Positions 17,068 through 27,241 are shown, counted from the first letter of the stretch. The stretch: 64,000 nt of DNA from JAEZPW01 sp035629075 (GCA_035629075.1 DASPIK010000090.1:23558-87557); one strand, 5' to 3'. Numbers and translations are program-made. The notes: generated by a model not told the origin, from the sequence alone.

Positions 17068-17796
17068 ATGGGATTCTGCACAAACTGCGGTAACAAGATC
17101 GACGATGCTGCACAGTTTTGTACTGGCTGCGGCACGCGGACATCGACAGCCGTGAGCAGCGGCACGTCGCAACAGGCAGCAGCGGCCGCTAGCCCAGCCC
17201 CAGCCCCCACCACCCCGGTCCAGACCAGCGAAACTAAGCCGGTGCAAGCTGTTCAGCCCGTTTCGAGCAAAAGCGGCGGCAGTGCAGTAAAAATCATACT
17301 GATCGTAGTCGCTATTCTCGTGGGACTTGGCATTCTTTCTGCAGGAATTGTTGGTTATCTGGCATACAAGGCGAAGAAGTCGTTCCAGGTGTCGGAAGAC
17401 GGAGCAACCGTAAGCACGCCTTGGGGCACGGTGACTAGCAATAACGATGCCAGCAAAATCGCGCAGGATCTCGGGGTCGAGGTTTACCCGGGAGCGAAGG
17501 CGCTGGAAGGGGCCTCCGCCGCAAGTTTCGGCAACGTGTCGTTCGGTAGTGCAGATTTCGAAACTAGCGATTCGATCGACAAAGTTGAAGCCTTCTACAA
17601 GAGCCGCTTTCCGAAATCAACTATGAGCGCGTCGACTGAAACCGATCGCACGCTGATGGTTGTCACGGACAAGGGTTGGGTCACGGTCGTTCTGGAGCAG
17701 GGTGACGGTGTAACCAAAATTCGAATTGCCCGAACTGCCGCGACCGGTGAAGAAGCTCCCAGCACCGAAGGAAGCAGCGGATCAGACAGCGAATAA
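17068..17796 (+). CDS. Membrane-anchored zinc-ribbon protein
   Basis: 242 residues. Cys4, Cys7, Cys18 and Cys21 (CTNCG...CTGCG) form an N-terminal zinc ribbon. An Ala/Pro/Thr-rich linker (30-65) leads to one transmembrane helix at about 74-100 (IILIVVAILVGLGILSAGIV). The C-terminal 140 residues are probably extracytoplasmic and end in an acidic Ser-rich tail. The arrangement (cytosolic ribbon, single helix, outer domain) is common in Acidobacteria, but no function is known. It stands alone with a strong terminator downstream. Confidence 0.75.
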   Translation: MGFCTNCGNKIDDAAQFCTGCGTRTSTAVSSGTSQQAAAAASPAPAPTTPVQTSETKPVQAVQPVSSKSGGSAVKIILIVVAILVGLGILSAGIVGYLAYKAKKSFQVSEDGATVSTPWGTVTSNNDASKIAQDLGVEVYPGAKALEGASAASFGNVSFGSADFETSDSIDKVEAFYKSRFPKSTMSASTETDRTLMVVTDKGWVTVVLEQGDGVTKIRIARTAATGEEAPSTEGSSGSDSE

Positions 17797-17844
17797 GCTG
17801 CTGCCAGGAACGTCGTAGGCCTAAATAGTTGTTCTGACCAAAAG

Positions 17845-17877
17845 AAAGGCTTCGGAAACCCGAAGCCTTTTACTTTT
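17845..17877. terminator. Bidirectional terminator between convergent genes
   Basis: An 11-bp perfect stem (AAAGGCTTCGG, 17845-17855; CCGAAGCCTTT, 17860-17870) has a 4-nt loop. TTTTACTTTTT follows on the plus strand and CCTTTCTTTT on the minus strand, so it can end both the zinc-ribbon gene and the gene at 17897-18985. Confidence 0.85.
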
Positions 17878-17896
17878 TAAGTCCGCTTGTGAGCAA

Positions 17897-18985
17897 CTAC
17901 TTAGGCTGAACCTGCTTGAAGCCGGCTGGTATGTCGAACCTTGCAGGAGCGACTGGGGATGCCGAGAATTCCGACAGCTCAACATTGGCTTCCATCAGCA
18001 CGGCTGGCCCGGCATTCGCCGACTGAGTTGACTCGGGTTGTTCGGTGTTGGCCGGTTTCGGTTCTTCTTTCTTCTTCTTGCGGCCGAACCCGCCGAATCC
18101 GCCTAGTCCACCCAACTTCCCTGTGATACCAGACACAGCACTTTCCTTAGCACTTTCTTTCGCGGCTTCGCCCACGTCTGGCGTTTCCTGCTGACTCGCC
18201 TGCGGCAATGGAGCTTCGGATGCGGCGGGCAGAGGCTTGCCATCAGCCGAGGTGCCGATACGCATGATTTGCAAAACCGGCACTCCGTTCAACTTCGAGG
18301 TTTCTTTAGCAAGCTCAGCCAATCCCTGCGAAGAGCCGGGTTGCATGGAGGCAAGCATCGGACCAAGTGCGTTCTTCGTCATCATGCCCAGTTTCACTGC
18401 GAGTCGCTGCTCGAAGTCGCGCACTTGTGCGTAACCCGGAATCTCAGGCGCGAGCCACATGTCGCTGGTGATCGCCATGGCGCCCTTTTCGCCAGTCTTC
18501 GCGTCTTGACCTTCCATGATCATGGTGAGAATCGCTTCTTTCGTAGTCAGCCCCGAAACCTGCTTCGTGGCGTTGGTATTCCGGACCTTCACCTTGAACG
18601 AGAGCTGGGCTCCGTCGTTTTGGCGGCCCTTCTTCGCCTCTTTGGCGGCGTCTTCCAGTTGTTGCTTGAACTGCTGGAAGGTCATTACGGAGTACTGTTT
18701 CTTAGCCGGATCGATCCGGGTGAAGGTCTCCTTGTCCAGGTCGATAATCTCGGTTTCGTTCGGGCCAATTCGCGCCATCCTGTTGCCTTTGAGCAGGACC
18801 GTAGTGTTCATTGGCTCGGTGACCTGACGCGCCTGTTTGCTGAACGCACCGGCAACCTTCATCATGCCGAGGATTGCTCCGCCAGTGACCTTGGTCGTTT
18901 CGGTGTATTGAAAATCCGCAAACAGCGAAGTTGGAATGAGGAGACAGAGAACGAGGACCGCGGTGAAAACAGCTCGGGTTCTCAA
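17897..18985 (-). CDS. Secreted protein of unknown function (DUF4412-like)
   Basis: About 362 residues. The frame opens further upstream, but GGAGG lies five bases before a TTG at 18985, giving a clean signal peptide (LRTRAVFTAVLVLCLLIPTS...FA); an ATG at 18997 is the alternative. The mature region shows FQYTETTKVTGG, TTVLLKGNRMARIGPNE, IIDLDKETFTRIDPAKKQYSV and TFQQFKQQLEDA, a pattern resembling DUF4412-type periplasmic proteins with LolA-like sheets. The C-terminal third is low complexity: a Gly-rich GKLGGLGGFGGFGRKKKKEE segment and Pro/Ala linkers. Similarity is by eye only. Confidence 0.6.
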   Translation of the reverse strand: MRTRAVFTAVLVLCLLIPTSLFADFQYTETTKVTGGAILGMMKVAGAFSKQARQVTEPMNTTVLLKGNRMARIGPNETEIIDLDKETFTRIDPAKKQYSVMTFQQFKQQLEDAAKEAKKGRQNDGAQLSFKVKVRNTNATKQVSGLTTKEAILTMIMEGQDAKTGEKGAMAITSDMWLAPEIPGYAQVRDFEQRLAVKLGMMTKNALGPMLASMQPGSSQGLAELAKETSKLNGVPVLQIMRIGTSADGKPLPAASEAPLPQASQQETPDVGEAAKESAKESAVSGITGKLGGLGGFGGFGRKKKKEEPKPANTEQPESTQSANAGPAVLMEANVELSEFSASPVAPARFDIPAGFKQVQPK

Positions 18986-19155
18986 GGGAACCTCCATGGA
19001 ATCGAAATTGAAATTGAACTGACTTCTCAGACAGTTCGCAATTCTAACGTATCCAATGCTCATCTGCTCGGAACTGAATCGCACATCACTGAGATCGGCA
19101 TCTCACGTATGCGGCCCTGTAGCGAGGAGAGCTTGTAGAACTGACGAGCAGGTTC

Positions 19156-21420
19156 ATGTACAAGTACGGCTTAATTTGGTTGCTGTCCATCGGTGCCTAT
19201 GTTTGTGCGGGCGGTACGGTCGTTTACGCCGACAGCCTTCGTGGTCATGTTCGTGACCAAGACGGTGCCGCTGTTGCGGGCGCGCGCGTCACGGCCACAT
19301 CGGCGTCCGGAACTTTTCAGACGCTCACATCGTCCACTGGCGCGTTCGGGATTGATGGAGTCTCGTTCCCTGCCAACCTCAACATAACGGCAGAAGGTTT
19401 TGAAACGGTCACAGCGCATTGGACCGAGCCGGGGCCACTTTCGATTGTGCTGCATCCGGCTTCGATTTCGCAGGAGATTGTTGTAACGGCCACTCGGTCT
19501 GAAGTCGCACTGGGCGACGTTGCGGCATCGGTAAGCCGAATCGGACCAGAAGAGTTCGCAACCACACCGGCCCTGCAAGTCGATAATGTTCTTCGACAGG
19601 TGCCAGGATTTTCGCTGTTTCGGCGCTCCGATTCCCGTACGGCCAATCCGACGTCGCAGGGAGTGTCGCTCCGAGGTCTGGGCGCAAGCGGCGCCAGCCG
19701 GGCTTTGGTCTTGTACGACGGTGTGCCCCTGAATGATCCGTTCGGCGGATGGGTCTATTGGAATCGGGTACCCATAGCGGAAGTGAACTCGGTGGAAGTA
19801 CTGCGCGGCGGCGCCTCGGCATTGTACGGAAGCGGGGCGCTGGCCGGAGTCGTAAGTATACGAGGGGAGGAACCGGGCGGGCGAGCCCTCGCGTTCGACT
19901 CGTCGGCCGGGGGCCAGGACACAGGCACAGCCGGGATCGCCTATAGCGACCGGCTTGGACCGTGGGGCGTGGCCGGAACGATCCGTGGATTTCGTACCGA
20001 GGGATACGTGCCGGTTCCGGCCCAGATTCGTGGCGCGGTTGACGCGCCAGCCAATGTTCGTTACGGCGCTGCCAGGATCACGATCGACCGGCGATTGCAG
20101 CAGGGCACGATGTTTATATCGGGCAACCTATTCAATGAGTCACGACAGAACGGCACCGAGTTGCAGACCAACAGCACGCGACTGGCGGAACTTACGACAG
20201 GCGCTGATCATTCGGTCGCTGGTGGAAGCCTGGCGGTTCGCCTCTTCGGATCAGCGCAGCGCTTTAACCAGACTTTTTCATCGGTTGCGGCTGACCGAAC
20301 CACCGAATCGTTGGTAAGGGAGCAGGCGGTACCGGCACAGCAAGTGGGAGCATCGGCTCAGTGGGTGCGGGCGCTGGCAGGAAACAACGTGCTCGCCGTT
20401 GGCGCCGACTTTCGCCAAGTTAGGGGTCACGCCGATGAAATGATCTGGATAGGTGGTGTTCCGACCACGAACGTGCTCGCTGGTGGACGACAGATGTTCG
20501 GAGGAGCGTTCGTCGAAGATATGCTCCGCATCGGTTCCCAGCTGCACGTTACGGGCGCGCTCAGAGTCGATTCCTGGAGAAACTACGAGGCGTCTTCCAC
20601 TACGATTCCTATCGCAGGCTCATCATCCGTCACAGAGCGGGCGTTCCCTTCCAGGACCAACACACGTCTGTCTCCCTCGATTGGAGCTGTCTTGCGCCTC
20701 ACGCCAATCGTTTCTGTGACTGGGTCAGCATATAGCGCGTTTCGTAGCCCAACACTCAACGAATTGTATCGAGGCTTCCGGTTAGGCAACGTGCAGACTC
20801 TCGCAAATGACGAACTGCGTGCCGAGCGTCTTAGAGGATGGGAAGCAGGGCTCAACATAGGTTCGGGGCCTGTATTTGCGAGGGCCACATTCTTTTGGAA
20901 CAGCATTGATGATGCGGTTGGAAATCGTACGCTCGAGACAACGCCGACCCTCATTACACGCCAGCGGCAGAACATCGGCGTGCTCCGCTCGCGCGGACTG
21001 GAAGTGGAAGCGCGGGCCAACCTTCCTTGGAATCTGTGGGTCAGGGCTGCGTACGAGCATGCCCAGGCGACCGTCGCCAGTTCGCTGGAACCCGTTCTAG
21101 TTGGTCTAAGAATCCCGCAGGTGCCGCGCAACATGGCTTCCGCGGAATTGGGGTATCTCGGAAAGCGCTGGACTTCAACGGTTGTAGGTCGCTACGTTGG
21201 ACAACAATTCGATGACGACATAAACCGGTTTCTGTTGCCGGGTTACTTCACGACCGATGCATTCGTCGGGTATCGCGTCACGAACTTTGCGGAAGTATTC
21301 TTGGCGTGCGAGAACATCCTTGATCGCACCTATGAGATCGGTCGCACGCCAGTCCCATCGCTCGGCTCTCCACGGCTTGCGCGTGCCGGCATAAGGCTTC
21401 GCTGGGCGAAATCAAAGTGA
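19156..21420 (+). CDS. TonB-dependent outer-membrane receptor
   Basis: 754 residues. Signal peptide 1-25; a CarboxypepD-reg-like beta-sandwich at about 26-100 (GHVRDQDGAAVAGARVTAT); a TonB-box-like EIVVTATR near 108; a plug domain at about 120-225 (NPTSQGVSLRGLGASGASRALVLYDGVPLNDP and ...VEVLRGGASALYGSGALAGV); then a barrel ending in ENILDRTYEIGRTPVPSLGSP and a terminal RLRWAKSK. The size is typical of siderophore/vitamin receptors rather than the 1000+ residue OmpA-like acidobacterial type. No metal- or B12-riboswitch is visible in the short leader. The ligand is unknown; BtuB-like features are only suggestive. Confidence 0.88.
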   Translation: MYKYGLIWLLSIGAYVCAGGTVVYADSLRGHVRDQDGAAVAGARVTATSASGTFQTLTSSTGAFGIDGVSFPANLNITAEGFETVTAHWTEPGPLSIVLHPASISQEIVVTATRSEVALGDVAASVSRIGPEEFATTPALQVDNVLRQVPGFSLFRRSDSRTANPTSQGVSLRGLGASGASRALVLYDGVPLNDPFGGWVYWNRVPIAEVNSVEVLRGGASALYGSGALAGVVSIRGEEPGGRALAFDSSAGGQDTGTAGIAYSDRLGPWGVAGTIRGFRTEGYVPVPAQIRGAVDAPANVRYGAARITIDRRLQQGTMFISGNLFNESRQNGTELQTNSTRLAELTTGADHSVAGGSLAVRLFGSAQRFNQTFSSVAADRTTESLVREQAVPAQQVGASAQWVRALAGNNVLAVGADFRQVRGHADEMIWIGGVPTTNVLAGGRQMFGGAFVEDMLRIGSQLHVTGALRVDSWRNYEASSTTIPIAGSSSVTERAFPSRTNTRLSPSIGAVLRLTPIVSVTGSAYSAFRSPTLNELYRGFRLGNVQTLANDELRAERLRGWEAGLNIGSGPVFARATFFWNSIDDAVGNRTLETTPTLITRQRQNIGVLRSRGLEVEARANLPWNLWVRAAYEHAQATVASSLEPVLVGLRIPQVPRNMASAELGYLGKRWTSTVVGRYVGQQFDDDINRFLLPGYFTTDAFVGYRVTNFAEVFLACENILDRTYEIGRTPVPSLGSPRLARAGIRLRWAKSK

Positions 21421-21428
21421 TCAGCCCG

Positions 21429-22391
21429 TCAGGGCACAAGTACGATCTTGCCGTAAGCACCGGGTTCCATCACTGCTGTATGAGAACGGGGAGCTTCGGC
21501 CAACGGAATCTCCTGCCCAATGACCGGACGAAGCGTGCCGGTACGAAGTCCGGCGACGATCCCAGCATGGATGCTCCGAAGCTCCCGCTCCGAAGCATTC
21601 ATCAGCAGCATGGCAAGAATCTCGCCGTCACGCCCCATCAAATCTCGCGGGTTTAGCTCCACGGTTCCTCGGCTGCCAATCACAACCACGCGTCCATGCG
21701 GCGCTAGCACCGTAAGGTCCTTGCCAAGATTCTTGTTGGCAAGCATTTCAAGTACAACATCAACACCACGTCCGTTGACCAAGCGAAGCATTTCGTCCAA
21801 ATACCCAGGACGGGTGTGATCGAGGACATGATCAGCGCCCTGATCGGAAGCCAAATTGCGACCTCTTTCGGTACCGGCACTACCGATGACATTCAGGCCG
21901 AAAGCTCGTGCCATCTGCACTGACGCCAGCCCGACAGCGCCACTTGCACCGTGTACCAGGACGGTTTCACCCGGCTTAACCTGTGCGAGTTGGAACAACG
22001 CCCGGTAGGCGGTCGCATACGGAACTCCGATTGCTGCACCCTGCGCAAACGAAACCGCATCGGGAAGCGGATGTACCTGGCCCTCTGCGCAGAGCGCCTG
22101 TTCAGCATAGGTCCCGCCGAGCGACCCGGCGACATAGACCCGATCGCCCGGTCGAACAGTGGTCACGCCTTCCCCAACCTGATCAACCACCCCGCCGGCG
22201 TCTGAACCAGGCGTGAATGGGAGCGAAGGCTTTCGAGCATAGGCTCCCGACCGAATGTAGGTGTCCACAGGATTAACGCCTGCGGCGTGCACGCGTACGA
22301 CGACCTGGCCGCTGCCAGCGCTCAACTCGGGCACATCTTCGACCCGCATCACTTCAGGACCGCCGAACTCATGCACTCGGATCGCTTTCAT
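21429..22391 (-). CDS. Zinc-independent quinone oxidoreductase (MDR superfamily)
   Basis: 320 residues, the standard length for NADPH:quinone reductase-like medium-chain dehydrogenases. The N-terminal GroES-like domain has AGVNPVDTYIRSGAY and PFTPGSDAGGVV; the Rossmann motif VHGASGAVGLASVQMAR lies at about 146-162. The catalytic zinc ligands of alcohol dehydrogenases are absent, which fits the quinone reductase (zeta-crystallin) branch. The ATG has a strong GCGGAGGAA. Its stop is 8 bp from the TonB receptor stop (convergent). Confidence 0.88.
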   Translation of the reverse strand: MKAIRVHEFGGPEVMRVEDVPELSAGSGQVVVRVHAAGVNPVDTYIRSGAYARKPSLPFTPGSDAGGVVDQVGEGVTTVRPGDRVYVAGSLGGTYAEQALCAEGQVHPLPDAVSFAQGAAIGVPYATAYRALFQLAQVKPGETVLVHGASGAVGLASVQMARAFGLNVIGSAGTERGRNLASDQGADHVLDHTRPGYLDEMLRLVNGRGVDVVLEMLANKNLGKDLTVLAPHGRVVVIGSRGTVELNPRDLMGRDGEILAMLLMNASERELRSIHAGIVAGLRTGTLRPVIGQEIPLAEAPRSHTAVMEPGAYGKIVLVP

Positions 22392-22499
22392 TATTCCTCC
22401 GCAATGGAACCTAGTTTAGTCCTTGGGTTCAGAACTGACGAGTTGCGTTATGGTGTGCGCTGGCTCAGTTGCGATACGGCATAATGGTCAGCGACTCAC

Positions 22500-24044
22500 A
22501 TGCCCGACTTCAACGCAAATTTCCAGTACGTCGCAAACGACGGCCGAATCACTCACGAATCCGATTGCCGGGTTGAGTTCGACGCCGAAACTTTCACCGT
22601 CAGTTCAGACTCTGGTGCGCCGATCAGTTTCGATCTCGGCGACATCGACGCAGTCACCCGCGATCCGGGGCAGATCAGGCTGAAACTTTACACAGGGCGC
22701 ACAGTCGTAATTCGCGCGCTTGGTACTGCGTACGAAAGGTTCTCTCGCGACCTGCTCGAGGCTTACCGAGACCGGATGGCGGAATGCCTCCTCGTTGCGG
22801 TCCTGAAGGAGCTATCCAGATTCAACGGCACTTTCGAGATGGGCAGGCGAGAGACGTGTCGTGCATGCGGAGCCCGTACGCGCGGAACGAAGTTCTGCAC
22901 CGAATGCGGAACGGCCCTGAAACCAGCGAAAGCTCAAAGCGTATGTCCATCATGCGGCACGGCCGTAGAAGGCAAGTTCTGCCCGGAGTGCGGAAAGCCG
23001 GCTTCATCGGAGTCTCGAGTCGGGCAAGGCGGGGACGTCGAGTTCCGCCTTTACGAGAGCAACCTGGCCATCATACCTGCGACATCGCAGGCTTTTCAGT
23101 GGCGACTCGCAGATATCGACGCTATCCACTTTGAGGCGAACAGCTACGAGGTCCTTCTGGATTCAGGCGACCTCTCGCTGAAAGTTGCAGGATTAGGCAA
23201 GAGGACGGCCGATTTCGCGTCTCGCGTTCGTGAAGCTGTTCGAAATGTTGCGTCGGCCAGCGCTCGCGCGATCCGTCGCTCTTTCCCATTCCTGAACCCT
23301 GACGAATTGCAGGCGATTGCAACCATTCTTCGAGAAGGACGCTCAGTGCCGGTCGCAAAGCTTATGGCCGTGCATTCGAGAATGCAGCGGGGTGTTTCAA
23401 ATGTCGCCGTCGACAAGGAACTCGAACCCTACTACGACGAGTTGACCCGTCTATCGTCGGGAGAACTGCTCTACGCCGGGTTCAAACTCATCCGTCCGGA
23501 AGAGCAGCGTGAGGCAGAACCCGACACATCATTGAACGACGAGGAAGTGTCGGAAGAATCGATCCTGGAAAATGCGGAGGAAGTGGAGGTAGAGGAAGAA
23601 GCGTCGTCTGAAAGCAACACCGACGATTTGGATACCCTTTATTGGTTCTTCTTCCCTATAGCCAAACGACCGGGAAGCAAAGAACTCGCGAATGTTGTCG
23701 CCTGGGAAGCAAGCTCACGGTCAGGCCGTGCCACATACTTCTTTCGTATCGTCAAACCGGAACAAGCCGCGCGACTGGCAAGTGCAGACGGACGGGCTTT
23801 GTTGGAATCTTCCATACGAACGCTCAACAACGCCTTCGCCATTCTGAATTTCAAGCGCCGTCCAATCTACCTCTCTGACGATGACCTCCAAGGCGACGCC
23901 CGGTTCCGTCGTTACGCGATTGCGGCAAGGCGCATACCTGAACTTCGCGAAATCCGTGCTTTGTTCCTTGGACGTGCTATTCATAGCTCCTTTGAGGCTT
24001 GGAAGACGCAGGTCTCGGGAATTATCGCTAAGGCAGGTATGTGA
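22500..24044 (+). CDS. Double zinc-ribbon protein with flanking PH-like domains
   Basis: 514 residues. Two adjacent zinc ribbons are visible: Cys120/123/133/136 (CRACG...CTECG) and Cys149/152/161/164 (CPSCG...CPECG). Segments on either side look alike: residues about 10-95 (SFDLGDIDAV...VIRALGTAYERF) and 178-255 (QWRLADIDAIHF...KVAGLGKRTADF) both read as PH-like sheets ending in a helix. Residues about 345-375 are very acidic (EEVEVEEEASSE), followed by a C-terminal domain (LYWFFFPIAKRPGS). No transmembrane helix, so cytosolic. No family is recognised. Confidence 0.7.
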   Translation: MPDFNANFQYVANDGRITHESDCRVEFDAETFTVSSDSGAPISFDLGDIDAVTRDPGQIRLKLYTGRTVVIRALGTAYERFSRDLLEAYRDRMAECLLVAVLKELSRFNGTFEMGRRETCRACGARTRGTKFCTECGTALKPAKAQSVCPSCGTAVEGKFCPECGKPASSESRVGQGGDVEFRLYESNLAIIPATSQAFQWRLADIDAIHFEANSYEVLLDSGDLSLKVAGLGKRTADFASRVREAVRNVASASARAIRRSFPFLNPDELQAIATILREGRSVPVAKLMAVHSRMQRGVSNVAVDKELEPYYDELTRLSSGELLYAGFKLIRPEEQREAEPDTSLNDEEVSEESILENAEEVEVEEEASSESNTDDLDTLYWFFFPIAKRPGSKELANVVAWEASSRSGRATYFFRIVKPEQAARLASADGRALLESSIRTLNNAFAILNFKRRPIYLSDDDLQGDARFRRYAIAARRIPELREIRALFLGRAIHSSFEAWKTQVSGIIAKAGM

Positions 24045-24053
24045 GTGTCACGC

Positions 24054-24098
24054 AAAAAAGGGAACGGGAGCAGCGTAGACCTGCTCCCGTCTTTTTTC
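24054..24098. terminator. Strong bidirectional terminator
   Basis: ACGGGAGCAG (24064-24073) pairs with CTGCTCCCGT (24081-24090), 10 bp, 7-nt loop. CTTTTTT follows on the plus strand, and AAAAAA at 24054-24059 gives T6 on the minus strand. It separates the zinc-ribbon gene from the end of the efflux operon. Confidence 0.9.
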
Positions 24099-24103
24099 GG
24101 GTA

Positions 24104-27100
24104 TTAGTTGACGGATGCAACGTCTACTTCGGCCTGCTCTGCAGTCCGTTTCTTCCTGCTGAAGAAGTTCCGCACACGCCGCAACGATAGGTCGTCCAAG
24201 TAGGTGTATACGACCGGTACAACGATCAGCGACAACATGGTCGAGGTTACCAGTCCGCCAATGACGGCGCGAGCCATTGGAGCGCGCATCTCCGCGCCTG
24301 CGCCGATGGCAAATGCCAGCGGCAACATGCCGAAGATCATGGCGAGCGTTGTCATCATGATCGGGCGCAGTCGCGTGGTTCCAGCTTTAATCAAAGCAGA
24401 ACGACGGTCCAGTCCCTCATTTCGGGCCTGATTGGCGAAGTCAACGAGCAGAATCGCGTTCTTCGTGACCAAGCCCATCAGCATGATCAGTCCGATCATG
24501 CTCATGATGTTCAAAGTGTCACGTGTCATTAGCAGCCCTATGGCCACGCCGACCAAAGATAGCGGCAATGACAACATGATCGAGAGCGGGTGCAGAAACG
24601 ATCCGAACTGCGAGGCCAGAATCAGATAGATGAAAATGACCGCCAGCGCGAGAGCCTGAAACATGTTCAAGAACATGGTATTCAGTTCCTCTGCGTCGCC
24701 GCCCTGAACGATGTCATAGCCGGCAGGCAAGTTGATCTGAGCGGATGCCTTCTCGATATCACTCATGATGTCGCCCAGAGCCCGACCATCAGCACTGGCC
24801 GAAACTCGGACCTCACGCCGAAGATCCTTGCGCTTGATGCTAGACGGACTGCTCATTGCAACCGTCTGCGCAACCTCACGCAGTGGCACCACAATCTTGC
24901 CGCCGCGCGGACTGTCTGTTCCGGTGGGAATACTCAGATCCAGAAGGTCCTGAGAAAAGCGCCGCTGGTCCGAATTCAGGCGCACGCGAACGTCGTGGCT
25001 GTCGCCTGCCTCGTCCTCCATCTTGCTTGCAACTTCGCCCACCACGCCTGCGCGCAGGGTGGTCGCAATAGTCGCAGCAGAGATTCCAAGGTCACTCGCG
25101 CGATTTCGGTCAACCACTACCCGCAGTTCCGGCTTGGACCGCTCAAGGCTGGTCTCCAGATCGGCTACACCCCGAATCGAACTCATCCGGTGCATCAGTT
25201 CACGCGAGATGCGATCCAGTTCGTCTACGTCAGCACCACGGACGCTGATCTGAATCGGCTTTTGCCCGAACTGGCCCGCTTCCACCAAGCCAAACGTCAT
25301 GCCAGGTACGTCTTGAATGACGGCACGAGCTTCGCGCAGTACTTCGCTGAAGGTCTTCCCTTTCGCTTCTTTGAGCTTTACGTAAATCGAACCCTCGGTG
25401 ACCGGGCGGTACATGGTTCCTGCTTCGCCCACCGTGGTGTAGGTGTAGTCCACCCCCGGCAACTTCCGGAGCCGAGCGACGGCCTGCTGTACTCGCTCGC
25501 CGGTTTCCCGCAACGTTGAGCCCGGAGTGGCCTTGAACATGATCTGATATTCGCCACGGTTGTAGTCGGGCATGAAGTCGCCACCGAGCACTGCCAGGAT
25601 TGGGAAGCTGCCGAGGAATGCGACCGTAGCGACGATCATCACCCAGCCTCGATGGTTCAGCGCCCAGCCGAGCACACGTTCGTATTGCACATGCATGCTC
25701 TCGAACCAGTCATTGAACCTAGCGAGAATCCTGCCGAGGAACGACGTGTGACGGTTTTCCTCCACATCAGGATCCACCCAGCGCGACGACAACATGGGAT
25801 CGAGCGTGAAGCTGACGAACAATGACACCAGCACTGCGGCGGCGACCGTGATGCCGAACTCGTAGAAAAACCGGCCTACCATGCCGCCCATGAACGCGAC
25901 AGGTATGAATACGGCAATGATCGTGAACGTCGTTGCCATGACGGCGAGCCCGATTTCGGCTGTACCGTCCCGTGCTGCATCGAAGTGATCTTTGCCTCGC
26001 TGCAGGTGCCGGACGATGTTTTCGCGGACCACGATGGCGTCATCGATGAGAAGACCGATCGCCAGCGACAAGCCCATCAGCGTCAGCACATTCAGAGTGA
26101 AGCCAAGCGCGCGCATGGCGATGAAGGCCGACACCACAGAAATGGGAAGTGTCAGACCAGTGATCACCGTTGAGCGCCATGAATTCAAGAACACGAAGAC
26201 GATCAGCACGGTCAGAATGCCACCGAGGATCATGGTCGTGTTCACGTCATGGATGGACTCACGAATGAACTGCGAATCGTCGCGGATGATCTTCAGCGAA
26301 ACTCCAGGCGGCAACTCGCCCCTGAGTTTCTCGACCGTCTCACGGACGCCGTCGGCGACGGCGACAGTATTTGCACCGGATTGCTTCAGCACATCCACGG
26401 CAAGCGCCGGACGATCATCGAAGTACGCGAGGTTTTTCGCCTCCTCCGCACCATCGACAACCTGCGCTACATCACGCACGTAAATCGTCGCCTGCCCGAG
26501 CTGCTTCACAGGAATGTCAGCAACCTGGGCAGCGGTCTTGCCGCGCGCCCCAACTCGTACCAGCGCTTCAGTGTGCTCCCGTTTCGCCGAACCGGCTGGC
26601 GCGTCGATGTTTTCAGTGCGAAGTGCGTTGATAACATCGCTCAAGGTCAGGTTATAGGCGTCCAGTCTCGTTCGATCAACCGTGACCTGCAGTTCCCGCT
26701 CGGCCTCGCCAACGAGGTTCACAGCTCCGACGCCTTGAACCGTTTCCAGACGTCGCTTGACCACTTTCTCTGCAAGGTCGGATGCGGCTAGCGCGGACAT
26801 TCCAGGCGCATCGACACCGATGGAGATGATCGGCATCGAACTCGGGTCGAAGCGCAGCACGACCGGTTCTTCAATGTCGACCGGTAGCTCTCCCCGGATC
26901 GAGGCAATCTTGCCGCGAATGTCCTGTGACGCCACCTGCGATGGAATCTCGAGGTTGAACGTCACCATGATGTTCGAGAGCCCTTCCTGCGAAGTGGACT
27001 CTATGTGCTTGACGCCCTCAAGAGTGTTGATCGATTCCTCGATCTTGCGAGTTACATCACGCTCAACCGTATCAGGCGATGCCCCTGCGTAACGGGTCGT

Positions 27101-27241
27101 GACTGAAACGATCGGGAAATCGACGTCTGGAAACTGGTCAACCTTCAACTGGCGGTACGACGCGATGCCCAACACCGCGAGCGCCAGCATCATCATGGTC
27201 GCCAGCACCGGCTGCTTGATGGAAAGATTACTTAAAAACAT
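24104..27241 (-). CDS. RND efflux pump inner-membrane transporter (HAE1/AcrB family)
   Basis: 1045 residues, standard for tripartite RND pumps. It opens with the first transmembrane helix (MFLSNLSIKQPVLATMMML) and shows the porter-domain phrase VERDVTRKIEESINTLEGV. Helix 4 carries GLLIDDAIVVRENIVRHL, whose paired Asp relays protons. The second half repeats the fold (MGLVTKNAILLVDFANQARNEG). The Ser/Thr-rich details resemble the MdtB/C-like group, but drug specificity cannot be read. The gene starts 6 nt after the adaptor stop, with AGGGAACG before the ATG. Confidence 0.95.
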   Translation of the reverse strand: MFLSNLSIKQPVLATMMMLALAVLGIASYRQLKVDQFPDVDFPIVSVTTRYAGASPDTVERDVTRKIEESINTLEGVKHIESTSQEGLSNIMVTFNLEIPSQVASQDIRGKIASIRGELPVDIEEPVVLRFDPSSMPIISIGVDAPGMSALAASDLAEKVVKRRLETVQGVGAVNLVGEAERELQVTVDRTRLDAYNLTLSDVINALRTENIDAPAGSAKREHTEALVRVGARGKTAAQVADIPVKQLGQATIYVRDVAQVVDGAEEAKNLAYFDDRPALAVDVLKQSGANTVAVADGVRETVEKLRGELPPGVSLKIIRDDSQFIRESIHDVNTTMILGGILTVLIVFVFLNSWRSTVITGLTLPISVVSAFIAMRALGFTLNVLTLMGLSLAIGLLIDDAIVVRENIVRHLQRGKDHFDAARDGTAEIGLAVMATTFTIIAVFIPVAFMGGMVGRFFYEFGITVAAAVLVSLFVSFTLDPMLSSRWVDPDVEENRHTSFLGRILARFNDWFESMHVQYERVLGWALNHRGWVMIVATVAFLGSFPILAVLGGDFMPDYNRGEYQIMFKATPGSTLRETGERVQQAVARLRKLPGVDYTYTTVGEAGTMYRPVTEGSIYVKLKEAKGKTFSEVLREARAVIQDVPGMTFGLVEAGQFGQKPIQISVRGADVDELDRISRELMHRMSSIRGVADLETSLERSKPELRVVVDRNRASDLGISAATIATTLRAGVVGEVASKMEDEAGDSHDVRVRLNSDQRRFSQDLLDLSIPTGTDSPRGGKIVVPLREVAQTVAMSSPSSIKRKDLRREVRVSASADGRALGDIMSDIEKASAQINLPAGYDIVQGGDAEELNTMFLNMFQALALAVIFIYLILASQFGSFLHPLSIMLSLPLSLVGVAIGLLMTRDTLNIMSMIGLIMLMGLVTKNAILLVDFANQARNEGLDRRSALIKAGTTRLRPIMMTTLAMIFGMLPLAFAIGAGAEMRAPMARAVIGGLVTSTMLSLIVVPVVYTYLDDLSLRRVRNFFSRKKRTAEQAEVDVASVN

